DNA of 8,460 nucleotides from Chloroflexota bacterium (GTDB lineage: Bacteria > Chloroflexota > UBA4733). The stretch covers positions 1-8,460 of the forward strand of contig JANWJO010000032.1 of assembly GCA_025449435.1 (NCBI GenBank). The letters are read 5' to 3'. Positions within the stretch are counted from its first letter, which is position 1, and every line of letters begins with the position of its first letter. The position numbers were made by a program, and so were the translations under genes. Positions 1 to 6,392 of this stretch are shown in pieces. The notes beneath the pieces were generated by a model, which had not been told where the DNA came from, ran no database searches, and saw only the letters and a list, made by a program, of their open reading frames with translations.

Positions 1-840
1 GCGGCCATCGCGCGGATGGCGCAACAGCACAGCACTCCTCGTGCCAAACGGCTCGCGTGGCAGGGTCAGGTGGACGCCTTTGGCTGGCCGCACCAGTGGC
101 CGGTGCGCCGCATCGGCGCGGGCTAGCGCTTGATCCACCCACACGCCCGCTGCCAGCACCACCCGGTGCCCCTTGATGCGCAGTTCATCGCCCGTGAGTT
201 TGTCTCTGCAGACCAGCGTGTCAACTGGGTTCCCGGCAAAGCCGGTGGCGGCACAATGGTTGGCCACCAGCGCGCCGTAGCGCACCGCCTCCTTGATGAC
301 CGTAACCGTGAGGCGCGCATCATCGGTCTGCCCATCGTAATACACCATAGCGCCGCTGTAGCCGCCGCCTTTGAGCGTCGGGTGCCAGTTGACTAGTTCA
401 CGTGGACCGATACGAAAGTGGTTGTGGACATTCTGGAAGCTGGCCAGCAGGTCGTAGCCGGTGAGCGCCGCTGACATCATCAGGCGGTCCTTCAGCCCAG
501 CGAGCGGGATAGCGAACGCCAGCGGGTGAACTAAGTGCGGGGCCAGGTGCAGGAGGAGCGCACGCTCGATGCTCGCCTCGCGTGTCACCCTGGCTTGCCC
601 TTGCGCCAAGTAGCGCAGACCGCCGTGAATCAGTTTTGTGGTCCGGCTGCTGGTACCCGCGGCAAAATCCTGCTTCTCGACGAGCGCTACGCGCAGGCCG
701 CGCGTAGCAGCGTCGAGCGCAATCCCCGCTCCGGTAATGCCGCCACCGACTACCACGATGTCGAATTGGTCGCTGGCCATCGAGCGCAGCGATGCTGCCC
801 GCACGCTCGCCGCTGTTGATGGGATCACGTCCACCGCCAT
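1..840 (-). CDS. glpD: Glycerol-3-phosphate dehydrogenase (FAD-dependent, GlpD family), N-terminal 280 residues, runs off left edge
   Basis: This enzyme oxidises sn-glycerol 3-phosphate to dihydroxyacetone phosphate with FAD and normally passes electrons to membrane quinones. Reading the minus strand from 840 gives 280 open codons to the window edge; the family is usually 500-560 residues, so roughly half is present. Residues 31-48 read VGGGITGAGIALDAATRG, the FAD-binding Rossmann motif and family signature. Residues 64-77 (SSRTTKLIHGGLRYL region) form the second conserved block. I chose ATG 840 because GAAGGGG lies 7 bases upstream. A second ATG at 780 (residue 21) would start closer to the FAD motif, as in many homologues, but has no ribosome binding site. 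The gene follows cmk by 4 bases and is almost certainly cotranscribed with it. The substrate-binding and C-terminal domains are not visible, so GlpD versus an oxidase (GlpO) cannot be settled here. Confidence 0.93.
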   Translation of the reverse strand, partial: MAVDVIPSTAASVRAASLRSMASDQFDIVVVGGGITGAGIALDAATRGLRVALVEKQDFAAGTSSRTTKLIHGGLRYLAQGQARVTREASIERALLLHLAPHLVHPLAFAIPLAGLKDRLMMSAALTGYDLLASFQNVHNHFRIGPRELVNWHPTLKGGGYSGAMVYYDGQTDDARLTVTVIKEAVRYGALVANHCAATGFAGNPVDTLVCRDKLTGDELRIKGHRVVLAAGVWVDQALARADAAHRPLVRPAKGVHLTLPREPFGTRSAVLLRHPRDGR

Positions 841-844
841 GAAC

Positions 845-1546
845 TCACCCCTTCTTGAATGCGTCGCACTGGCCACGGGCGAGTGTCACGATCCGCTCCA
901 CCACTGCTTCGAGCGTGAGAGCCGTCGAGTCAATGAGCGTGGCGTCAGGCGCTTGCGTGAGCGGTGAGGTAGCGCGCTGCGAATCGATGCGATCCCGGCG
1001 CTCCATATCACGGCGAACTTGTTCGAGCGAGACCTGCTGCCCCTGTGCCACCAGTTCGGCGAGCCGGCGCTGGGCACGCACATCCACCGATGCTGTGAGA
1101 TAAACCTTGAGGTCCGCTTGCGGGAGGACCACTGTGCCGATGTCCCGCCCAGCGAGTACACAGCGACCGCGTGCTGCTATCTGGCGCTGGCTCGCCACCA
1201 TCTCGCGCCGGACGAGCGGCCAGGCCGAGACCTGCGACACGTTGAGCGCCACTGAGCGCTCCCTGATCTGCCAGGTGATGTCGCTCCCGTTGGCAAACAC
1301 CGAGTACGGCCGGCCATCTGCCAACTGGCTGGGCTGGACGTCGATGGTAGACCGCTGTGCGAGTTTCGTAAGTGCGGACTCGTCAGCCAGGTCGGTGCCT
1401 TCATTAAGCGCCAAATAGGTCAGCGCTCGGTACATCGCTCCTGTGTCGAGGAATAGGTAGCCGAGCTTGGCGGCGACCGCGCGACCCACGGCAGTTTTGC
1501 CCGATGCCTCTGGCCCATCGATGGCGATCGCCGCCGCCACACTCAC
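845..1546 (-). CDS. cmk: Cytidylate kinase (CMP/dCMP kinase)
   Basis: This cytoplasmic kinase phosphorylates CMP and dCMP with ATP, feeding CTP, dCTP and CDP-activated lipid precursors. The 233-residue product matches the usual family length of about 220-230. The P-loop is GPEASGKT at residues 11-18. DTGAMYR follows at 34-40, GRDIGTVV at 133-140, and the lid/CMP-binding pattern R-D-R-x-D-x2-R-x3-P from about 184 to 195. I chose the GTG at 1546 because it places the P-loop about ten residues from the N-terminus, as in the family, and because it overlaps the upstream stop as GTGA. An in-frame ATG at 1627 would add 27 residues that match nothing in the family and would lie deep inside the rluB coding region. 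There is no strong ribosome binding site, only AGGA 12 bases upstream, so initiation is probably coupled to translation of the pseudouridine synthase. Confidence 0.95.
   Translation of the reverse strand: MSVAAAIAIDGPEASGKTAVGRAVAAKLGYLFLDTGAMYRALTYLALNEGTDLADESALTKLAQRSTIDVQPSQLADGRPYSVFANGSDITWQIRERSVALNVSQVSAWPLVRREMVASQRQIAARGRCVLAGRDIGTVVLPQADLKVYLTASVDVRAQRRLAELVAQGQQVSLEQVRRDMERRDRIDSQRATSPLTQAPDATLIDSTALTLEAVVERIVTLARGQCDAFKKG
848..854 (-). promoter_or_regulatory. Ribosome binding site of glpD
   Basis: On the minus strand GAAGGGG lies 7 bases before the ATG at 840. It overlaps the last codons of cmk, whose stop is at 847-845. This site decides the glpD start in favour of 840 over the downstream ATG at 780, which lacks a comparable site. 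Confidence 0.65.
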
Positions 1547-2298
1547 GAGTGCACCCGATCCTGCGCGTGACCCAAGGCCGTCATGTCGAGCAACCATCCT
1601 ACCTCTTTTGGATGCAGATGCCGCCATTCACCGGATGCTACCCCACTTAGGTGCAGCGGACCCAGCCGGACGCGGCAGAGCCGGTACACCGGCAGGTCAA
1701 CTGCCGCAAACATGCGGCGTACCTGGCGGTTGCGACCTTCACGAATGGTAATGCTGACGATGCTACCCTCGCTTATTGGATCTGGCCACTCGAGGTCCTC
1801 AACGCGCGCTGGTGCCGTCCATACGCCGTCGAGTAGGATTCCTCCGGCTAGACGGTGCACCTGCTCGCTGGTAGGCGGAGATGTCCACACCAAGTACTCC
1901 TTGTCGATGTGGAAGCGAGGATGGGTCAGCCGGTGAGCCAGTTCGCCATCGTCGGTGAGCAGCAGCAAGCCCTCAGTGTCCCAGTCCAGCCGGCCCACAG
2001 GCACCACGCGCACGCCGCAGTGAACCAGGTCAAGCACGGTTGGCCGTCCCTCGGGGTCGTGTGCGCTGGTGATCACGCCAGAAGGCTTATCGAGCATGAT
2101 GTAGGTGAGGGCAGGCGGGAACCGTATTGGCTGGCCATCCAAGGCAATCTGCTGATGTTCGGGATCGGCACGCGTACCGAGTTGGCGCACGACAGCGCCA
2201 TCCACCGTGACACGCCCCGCTGAGATGAGTGTTTCGCATTCCCGGCGGGAAGCGATGCCGGCACGCGCGAGTAGCTTCTGTAAACGCTCGCGGCTCAT
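1543..2298 (-). CDS. rluB: Ribosomal large-subunit pseudouridine synthase, RsuA/RluB/RluE/RluF family
   Basis: The protein isomerises a specific uridine of ribosomal RNA to pseudouridine. Residues 1-50 form an S4 RNA-binding domain (RLQKLLARAGIASRRECETL with GRVTVDG). The catalytic motif GRLDWDTEGLLLLT has its nucleophilic aspartate at residue 105. KEYLV at 133-137 and EGRNRQVRRM at 187-196 are further family blocks. The length, 251 residues, is normal. The family has RsuA, RluB, RluE and RluF branches; a gene next to cmk is most often the RluB branch, so the symbol rests partly on context. The ATG at 2298 overlaps the upstream carboxypeptidase stop as ATGA and has no Shine-Dalgarno sequence. 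A 5-bp inverted repeat lies across the start, consistent with coupled translation. The stop overlaps the cmk start as GTGA. Confidence 0.94.
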   Translation of the reverse strand: MSRERLQKLLARAGIASRRECETLISAGRVTVDGAVVRQLGTRADPEHQQIALDGQPIRFPPALTYIMLDKPSGVITSAHDPEGRPTVLDLVHCGVRVVPVGRLDWDTEGLLLLTDDGELAHRLTHPRFHIDKEYLVWTSPPTSEQVHRLAGGILLDGVWTAPARVEDLEWPDPISEGSIVSITIREGRNRQVRRMFAAVDLPVYRLCRVRLGPLHLSGVASGEWRHLHPKEVGWLLDMTALGHAQDRVHS

Positions 2299-3425
2299 GG
2301 CCGGCTGGCCAGCATCGGTGCCGTACCGATGGACTGCTGCCCCACCCGCAGCTCGACCGTGCCAACCTGTTGTGGTCTTGCGCCCGTCACCGCGCCGAGA
2401 GCGCTCGGGTCAACGTGAAGCACAAGGTGAGCCCCTCCGGCTCGCCAGGGAGCAACCGGCACGACGGACCACGCGCCAACCTGGAGGTGAACGCCATCCT
2501 GCCCGTCCGCAACCAGCGTGGGCAGCGCTGGTGTGTCCCATTGCCACTCCCGCCACCCAAAGTCCAGCAGGGAGCGAGCATCGGCGTAGCGATCTGTACT
2601 TCCCAGCACCACCGCCATGAGTTGGTGCTGGTTGCGTGTGGCCGAGGCAATGAGGTTCTCGCCCGCCTCGGGCGTGGTGCCCGTCTTCACGCCGTCGGCT
2701 CCGGCATAGGTGCCAAGTAACTCGTTGAGATTGGTGAGCGAGTAACCGGCATGGCCGTTGCCCGCGGCGAGGTCCCATTTCTTCGTCTTGACGATGACGG
2801 CAAGGGTGGGGTCGTGCAACACACGTATCGCCATCAAGGCGAGGTCGTGTGCAGTGGAGTAGTGCCCGCTGTCATCAAGTCCATCGGGGTTGGCAAAGTG
2901 GCTGCCGGTGAGGCGCATGGTCTGTGCCTCGGCGTTCATTAGGCTCACGAAGGCCGCGACTGTTCCTGCCGTGCCCTCAGCAAGCGCCACGGCCGCATCA
3001 TTGCCTGACGGAAGAAACAAACCGTGCAGCAGTTCGTCGACCGTGAGCAACTCGCCGGCCGTGATGCCCATAGACGAGCCGCTGGTGCTGGCGGCATTGG
3101 CGGAGACGTAAATCACCTTGCCGGACGCATCGAGCTTGCGCACGATCAGTGCCGTCATCAGTTTGGTAAGGCTGGCTGGGGCCCGTCGGACGTTTGGTTG
3201 CACGCTCCACAACACCTGGCCGCTCGCCGTATCCTCCAGCAGCCCGCTCACCGCGGTGACGCTGGGCGCATCACTCGCACTGATCGCAGTGAACTCGCTC
3301 GGCCCGATCTGGGCACCAGGGTCATCGCTAGCGGTAAAGCTGGGGTCGCCCCACGCACACAACGCCACAACGGTCAATGCGAGTAGGAGCAGCGTAGGCA
3401 CCTGCCAAAACGTCCGGCAAAACAT
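2295..3425 (-). CDS. D-alanyl-D-alanine carboxypeptidase (peptidase S11, DacA/DacF type)
   Basis: This penicillin-binding protein removes the terminal D-alanine from peptidoglycan stem peptides on the outer face of the membrane. A hydrophobic N-terminus (about residues 9-23) looks like a signal peptide. All three active-site motifs are intact and in order: S85-L-T-K88 with the nucleophilic serine, S140-G-N142, and K247-T-G249. FANPDGLDDSGHYST near 176-190 is another typical S11 block. After about residue 300 comes a beta-rich tail resembling the C-terminal domain of PBP5-like enzymes, without an obvious amphipathic anchor helix. The length of 376 residues is usual. The ATG at 3425 has no Shine-Dalgarno sequence; instead TAGAAT lies 6 bases upstream, suggesting a leaderless transcript. 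It is the first gene of the four-gene run with rluB, cmk and glpD. The S11 assignment is firm, but which paralogue it is cannot be told, so no symbol is given. Confidence 0.95.
   Translation of the reverse strand: MFCRTFWQVPTLLLLALTVVALCAWGDPSFTASDDPGAQIGPSEFTAISASDAPSVTAVSGLLEDTASGQVLWSVQPNVRRAPASLTKLMTALIVRKLDASGKVIYVSANAASTSGSSMGITAGELLTVDELLHGLFLPSGNDAAVALAEGTAGTVAAFVSLMNAEAQTMRLTGSHFANPDGLDDSGHYSTAHDLALMAIRVLHDPTLAVIVKTKKWDLAAGNGHAGYSLTNLNELLGTYAGADGVKTGTTPEAGENLIASATRNQHQLMAVVLGSTDRYADARSLLDFGWREWQWDTPALPTLVADGQDGVHLQVGAWSVVPVAPWRAGGAHLVLHVDPSALGAVTGARPQQVGTVELRVGQQSIGTAPMLASRP
2298..2311 (-). promoter_or_regulatory. Inverted repeat over the rluB start codon
   Basis: TGGCC-AGCC-GGCCA on the minus strand is a perfect 5-bp stem with a 4-base loop, and its 3' arm ends on the A of the rluB ATG. 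In mRNA it could hide the start until a ribosome finishing the carboxypeptidase opens it. It also encodes the carboxypeptidase C-terminus, so chance in GC-rich coding sequence is a real alternative. Confidence 0.3.
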
Positions 3426-3462
3426 GGCGCTATTCTACCGAAGACGACTTCGTGACTGACAG
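3426..3462 (-). promoter_or_regulatory. Candidate promoter of the carboxypeptidase-rluB-cmk-glpD operon, leaderless layout with a spacer dyad
   Basis: Reading the minus strand, TAGAAT (3437-3432) matches the -10 consensus at 5 of 6 positions and is followed by exactly 6 bases and then the ATG at 3425. This would place the transcription start on or next to the start codon. A weak -35 candidate, CTGTCA (3462-3457, 4 of 6), lies 19 bases upstream, longer than the ideal 17. Between the boxes, CGAAG-N4-CTTCG (3439-3452) is a perfect 5-bp dyad ending one base from the -10 box, in a place where a repressor or activator could act. Nothing resembling a Shine-Dalgarno sequence precedes the ATG. Confidence 0.4.
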
Positions 3463-3505
3463 GCAGGACCGACCGTCATTGCAAGAGAAGCGTTTGGGGC
3501 ACAGC

Positions 3506-4168
3506 ATGACGCGTTGGACCTTGGTGCTCGTGGCGTGCTGGCTGCTCGCCGGGTGTGGCGGCGCGTCTACAGCAGGCAGTTCCTCCGCTGGCGTCGACTC
3601 CACTGGTTGCACGGTGCAGTCGGCTGATTCGACGCCGCAGCGCACTTTCAGTGCGCCGCCCGCCATGCAAATCGACGTCAGTAAGCAATACACCGCGACG
3701 ATAGCGACGCAGTACGGCAACATCGTCATCGACTTGCTCGCCAAGCAGGCACCCAAGACTGTCAACAACTTTGTGTTTCTGGCTTGCCATCACTTCTACG
3801 ATGGGCTCACGTTTCACCGCCTGGTGGCAGGCTTTGTGATCCAGGGCGGCGACCCGCAGGGCACCGGCGCAGGCGGTCCTGGCTACGAGTTCGTCGACGA
3901 ACTCCCCAACAGCTCGAGCGTGTACCAGCCCGGTGCGGTGGCCATGGCCAACAGTGGCCCCAACACCAATGGCAGCCAGTTCTTTATCTGCACCAACGAC
4001 GTCAGCAAGCAGTTGCAACCGCTGTATTCCTACTTCGGCAAGGTATCGAGCGGCATGGATGTGGTTACGACCATCGCCAAGCTCAAGACCGTTGCCGGAC
4101 CATCTGGAGAGCAATCGAAGCCTGTCGCGCCGGTCGTTATGCAACACGTCACCATCCAGACGAAATAG
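3506..4168 (+). CDS. Cyclophilin-type peptidyl-prolyl cis-trans isomerase, probable lipoprotein
   Basis: The enzyme catalyses cis-trans isomerisation of X-Pro bonds and is probably a folding helper on the outer membrane face. The N-terminus MTRWTLVLVACWLLAGC is a short lipoprotein signal with lipobox L-A-G-C17. A low-complexity Ser/Thr/Ala spacer follows to about residue 55, then the cyclophilin domain to residue 220. Visible active-site features are FHR with catalytic R105, GFVIQGGDPQGTG with F110 and Q113, and GPNTNGSQFFI. The position of the human cyclophilin A drug-contact tryptophan (W121) appears to be glutamine, as far as I can align the loop by eye, so cyclosporin sensitivity would be low. 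I chose ATG 3506; an upstream in-frame GTG at 3452 would bury the signal peptide. A TTG at 3494, preceded by AAGAGAAG, is a possible alternative. The gene diverges from the carboxypeptidase with 80 bases between the starts. Confidence 0.93.
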   Translation: MTRWTLVLVACWLLAGCGGASTAGSSSAGVDSTGCTVQSADSTPQRTFSAPPAMQIDVSKQYTATIATQYGNIVIDLLAKQAPKTVNNFVFLACHHFYDGLTFHRLVAGFVIQGGDPQGTGAGGPGYEFVDELPNSSSVYQPGAVAMANSGPNTNGSQFFICTNDVSKQLQPLYSYFGKVSSGMDVVTTIAKLKTVAGPSGEQSKPVAPVVMQHVTIQTK

Positions 4169-4196
4169 GTGGCGCCGGCGCGCTCGCCCGTGCACC

Positions 4197-4207
4197 AAGG
4201 AAAGGGG
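4197..4207 (+). promoter_or_regulatory. Purine-rich ribosome binding region for the ASP-box propeller gene
   Basis: AAGGAAAGGGG lies in the 51-base gap after the isomerase stop and ends 12 bases before the ATG at 4220. The spacing is long for a Shine-Dalgarno site, but no better site exists. The GTG immediately after the isomerase stop (4169) has none. Confidence 0.4.
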
Positions 4208-4219
4208 ACCTCCACGACT

Positions 4220-5926
4220 ATGCCACGGTACCGATTGTTTATGAGCCTCGGCGTCATCCTGGTGCTTGCTATTGCTGGCCTGGCGACGGCCCGGCCAGCC
4301 TATGGTGGCCAGGGAGCGTTCACTACCGCGTATGCCGACCACACTTTCTCCCAGGTGGTTGTGGATAACTCCAATTCCCACGTGGCCTACGCCGCCGGTA
4401 ACGACGGCTCCCAGAACGTGTTTGTGTATAAAACCTTTGATGGTGGCCAGACCTTCGCCAACACTGCCGCGGGTCTGGGCCAGTTCACCGTAAGCAGCAT
4501 GGTAGTTGCCCGCATCGACCCTCAAACGCTCTACATCGGGGGCAACAACGCCACCTCCAAACAAGCGCTGCTGTATGTGACGCACAATGGAGGGGGCACC
4601 TGGACTGCAGTGGGCACGGCACTCGGCACGCTCGTCATCCAAGCCATGGTGGTCGATCCCACGATTGCGAATACTGTCTACCTGGGCACCAACTCGGGCA
4701 TCTACAAATCGATCGATGGTGGCCAGACCTTCAACTCACTCACAGGCATGGCGGGCAAGAACATTCGCTCGCTGGCTTATGACCGCAATACGCCCACCGA
4801 TTACTTCGCTGGCACGGATGCATCGACGAGCCCGGGAGTGTGGAAGTCGAGCGACGGCGGCAACACGTGGGCTTCGGCCAGCACCGGCCTGCCCGCAAGC
4901 CAGAGCGTCTTGCTACTCTCTTTTGACAGCTCCTCAACCCAAACCTTATACGCCGGCCTGCCCACCTCGCCGTACTCCCTGGCCAAATCGACCAATGCCG
5001 GCGCAACATGGACGGTGACTAATACGCCGTCCGAGGCGATTTCGTCCATGGCGGTCGATCCACTCAATGGCAACAACGTGTATATGGCAACAGCATCCTC
5101 AATGTGGCGCAGCTCCGACGGTGGGCTCACCTTCGTGGCCATCTATGCCAAGGGGTCGGGGCCGGTGGCCGTTGACGGCGCGAGTCCCCAGGACCTGTTT
5201 ATTGGCGGTGCCGGCATCACCAGTTACACTGCGGGTCCGCCGGCAATCACCGTGACGCCCGTAGCTCCAACACCAGGCGTCCCCGGCGTCAACTGCCAGC
5301 TGCCACCGTCGGCACCCGGCTCGTTCACCTTCCCGCTCACCAACCACACCGTCAGTGGCGTCTGGCTGCAGTACCTACAGGCGCACGGTGATGTTGACAT
5401 CTTGGGGTATCCGCGCTCCGAAGTTATTTGCGACCCAGTGACGAGCCAGACTGTGCAATACTTCCAGCGGGCCGTCTTGGAGTACCACCCCGAAAACGCC
5501 GTTCCGTACCAGATCGAACGCCGGCTTATTGTCAACGCGCTGTATGGCACCACGCCCGACCCTGCCGTGAACTCGGCCAATCCGCCGCCGGGTGACTCGT
5601 TTTACTTCACACAGACGGGCCACTTTGTGGCTAACGTCGCACCAGATGGATCACCCACCTACTTTAAGCAGTTCTTCGACGCGCACGGCAAGGAGAGTAC
5701 GTTCGGCTATCCCGTGGAAGAGCCAAAGCAGCGAACTGGGACGGATGGTGTGGTGCGGTGGACGCAACACTTCCAGGCCGGCATCATGGAGTACCACCAG
5801 GAGAACGACAAGCCTGGCAACGTGCCGGGCACCAACAACCCGTACATCACCTACCGCGTGCAACTCAGCTTGATCGGCGATCAGTACATCATCCAGAACC
5901 ACCTGCCATTTATTCCCACCAGCTAA
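4220..5926 (+). CDS. Secreted ASP-box (BNR/sortilin-like) beta-propeller with duplicated C-terminal module
   Basis: I recognise the fold but not a specific function. Residues 1-27 are a signal peptide (basic MPRYR, hydrophobic core, A-x-A sites near ATA/RPA). The propeller fills about residues 30-345 and carries six ASP-box-like motifs (S/T-x-D/N-x-G-x-T-W/F) beginning at residues 74, 123, 166, 212, 259 and 300, spaced 41-49 residues as expected for blades. Ycf48-like, sialidase and VPS10 proteins share such motifs; no sialidase catalytic set is evident. A Pro-rich linker (about 345-375) leads to two related modules. LGYP at 395-398 with YFQRAVLEYHPEN at 414-426 is echoed by FGYP at 495-498 with HFQAGIMEYHQEN at 517-529. 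The only two cysteines, C359 and C404, flank the start of the first module and could form a disulfide. Likely role: extracellular binding or scaffolding of glycan or protein, by inference. It lies 51 bases after the isomerase. Confidence 0.85.
   Translation: MPRYRLFMSLGVILVLAIAGLATARPAYGGQGAFTTAYADHTFSQVVVDNSNSHVAYAAGNDGSQNVFVYKTFDGGQTFANTAAGLGQFTVSSMVVARIDPQTLYIGGNNATSKQALLYVTHNGGGTWTAVGTALGTLVIQAMVVDPTIANTVYLGTNSGIYKSIDGGQTFNSLTGMAGKNIRSLAYDRNTPTDYFAGTDASTSPGVWKSSDGGNTWASASTGLPASQSVLLLSFDSSSTQTLYAGLPTSPYSLAKSTNAGATWTVTNTPSEAISSMAVDPLNGNNVYMATASSMWRSSDGGLTFVAIYAKGSGPVAVDGASPQDLFIGGAGITSYTAGPPAITVTPVAPTPGVPGVNCQLPPSAPGSFTFPLTNHTVSGVWLQYLQAHGDVDILGYPRSEVICDPVTSQTVQYFQRAVLEYHPENAVPYQIERRLIVNALYGTTPDPAVNSANPPPGDSFYFTQTGHFVANVAPDGSPTYFKQFFDAHGKESTFGYPVEEPKQRTGTDGVVRWTQHFQAGIMEYHQENDKPGNVPGTNNPYITYRVQLSLIGDQYIIQNHLPFIPTS
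4439..4732 (+). repeat. Exact 18-base repeat, two copies in ASP-box codons
   Basis: GATGGTGGCCAGACCTTC occurs at 4439-4456 and again at 4715-4732, 276 bases (92 codons, two blades) apart and in the same frame. Both encode DGGQTF of an ASP-box. The other four motifs use different codons. This points to a duplication of a blade pair, or to gene conversion, more recent than the other blades. Confidence 0.7.
5354..5880 (+). repeat. Protein-level tandem duplication: two ~100-residue C-terminal modules
   Basis: The two copies are related at the protein level only. GYP occurs at residues 396-398 and 496-498, exactly 100 apart, and EYH at 421-423 and 524-526, 103 apart. Both copies have a (F/L)GYP-x2-E turn followed by a strand ending E-Y-H-x-E-N. 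The layout recalls wall-binding LGFP repeats, but the match is only in outline. I associate this module with secreted Chloroflexota proteins. Confidence 0.65.
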
Positions 5927-5941
5927 GCGAGCGTTCGCCTG

Positions 5942-5979
5942 TTGCTATGGCACGGACAATTGCACCCCTTGGGTAGGAT
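5942..5979 (+). promoter_or_regulatory. Weak candidate promoter for the DUF971-NHL gene pair
   Basis: The 118 bases between the propeller stop (5926) and the DUF971 start hold TAGGAT at 5974-5979. It has the same GG prefix as the TAGAAT box of the carboxypeptidase operon. No good -35 sits at standard spacing; TTGCTA at 5942-5947 is 26 bases away. A short GCGA-GCGT-TCGC hairpin follows the propeller stop but is too small to call a terminator, so readthrough from the propeller gene remains possible. Confidence 0.2.
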
Positions 5980-6029
5980 TTGCGCGGTAGCATGCCCTGA
6001 TGGGCTCAATGCCCTGCAGAGTGGTCCTC

Positions 6030-6035
6030 AGGGAG
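6030..6035 (+). promoter_or_regulatory. Ribosome binding site deciding the DUF971 start
   Basis: AGGGAG lies 9 bases upstream of the GTG at 6045. The competing in-frame starts, ATG 6000, ATG 6009 and GTG 6021, have no purine-rich site before them. Confidence 0.5.
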
Positions 6036-6044
6036 TGTGCGCGC

Positions 6045-6392
6045 GTGGCCATCGACTGGCGCTACGAACCCACCGGCATCACGCTGCATTCCGGGCGCAA
6101 GGTGGTCGAGATCAGTTGGGGCGACGGCCACATCAGCGCGTATCCGTTTGACTTGTTGCGCTGGCACTGCCCGTGCGCGAGTTGCCAGGGGGAGATGGGC
6201 CGCCCCGGCGCGCTTTCACTGGCGAGCGAACTCATGCCTGTACAGAAGCAGTTGAGCGATCTCCAGCTTGTCGGCCGCTACGCCGTGCAGCCGCGCTGGG
6301 CCGACGGTCACGACACCGGCATTTATGCGTTCGAGGACCTGCGCCGGCTGTGCCCATGTGACCGTTGCCGCCAGCAGGCGGGCCATTCGTGA
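6045..6392 (+). CDS. DUF971 / gamma-butyrobetaine hydroxylase N-terminal-like zinc-binding protein with two CPC-x2-C clusters
   Basis: A 115-residue cytoplasmic protein of the DUF971 (GBBH-like N-terminal) family, whose exact role in bacteria is not established. In human gamma-butyrobetaine hydroxylase the equivalent domain holds structural zinc through a C-x-C-x2-C cluster and a histidine. Here W25-x-D-G-H29 precedes C42-P-C44-x2-C47, and W85-x-D-G-H89 precedes C103-P-C105-x2-C108. The two halves thus repeat one another and offer two metal sites. VGRYAVQPRWADGHDTGIY (76-94) is the family's best-known stretch. I chose GTG 6045 for its AGGGAG site and because homologues start close to this point; ATG 6000 would add 15 residues. 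There is no hydroxylase domain, so this is a stand-alone module. The stop overlaps the next gene as GTGA, implying coupled translation with a secreted propeller protein. Confidence 0.88.
   Translation: MAIDWRYEPTGITLHSGRKVVEISWGDGHISAYPFDLLRWHCPCASCQGEMGRPGALSLASELMPVQKQLSDLQLVGRYAVQPRWADGHDTGIYAFEDLRRLCPCDRCRQQAGHS
6117..6368 (+). repeat. Internal duplication in the DUF971 protein
   Basis: Residues 25-47 and 85-108 share the pattern W-x-D-G-H-x(7)-F-x2-L-R-x2-C-P-C-x2-C, with a one-residue length difference. Aligned identities include W, D, G, H, L, R, C, P, C and C. DNA identity is low, so the duplication is old or convergent. Each half could supply Cys and His ligands to a metal site. Confidence 0.65.

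Noticed and set aside
1547..1627. Upstream ATG extension of cytidylate kinase (27 extra residues)
   Set aside because: The extension is inside the rluB coding region, matches no kinase feature, and the GTG at 1546 gives both the usual length and a GTGA junction.
2229..2720. 163-codon plus-strand open frame
   Set aside because: It lies opposite the carboxypeptidase and the rluB start, both of which keep intact motifs. No Shine-Dalgarno sequence or family motif is seen.
4169..4219. GTG immediately after the isomerase stop as start of the propeller protein
   Set aside because: It would put 17 hydrophilic residues ahead of a good signal peptide and has no ribosome binding site. ATG 4220 fits better.
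3476..4642. 388-codon open frame on the minus strand opposite the isomerase and the start of the propeller gene
   Set aside because: It is antisense to two clearly recognisable proteins. Its translation is rich in His, Arg, Val and Gly with no domain motifs, which is typical of a GC-driven shadow frame.
5927..5938. GCGA-GCGT-TCGC hairpin after the propeller stop as a terminator
   Set aside because: The stem is only 4 bp and no run of T follows, so it cannot be called a rho-independent terminator.
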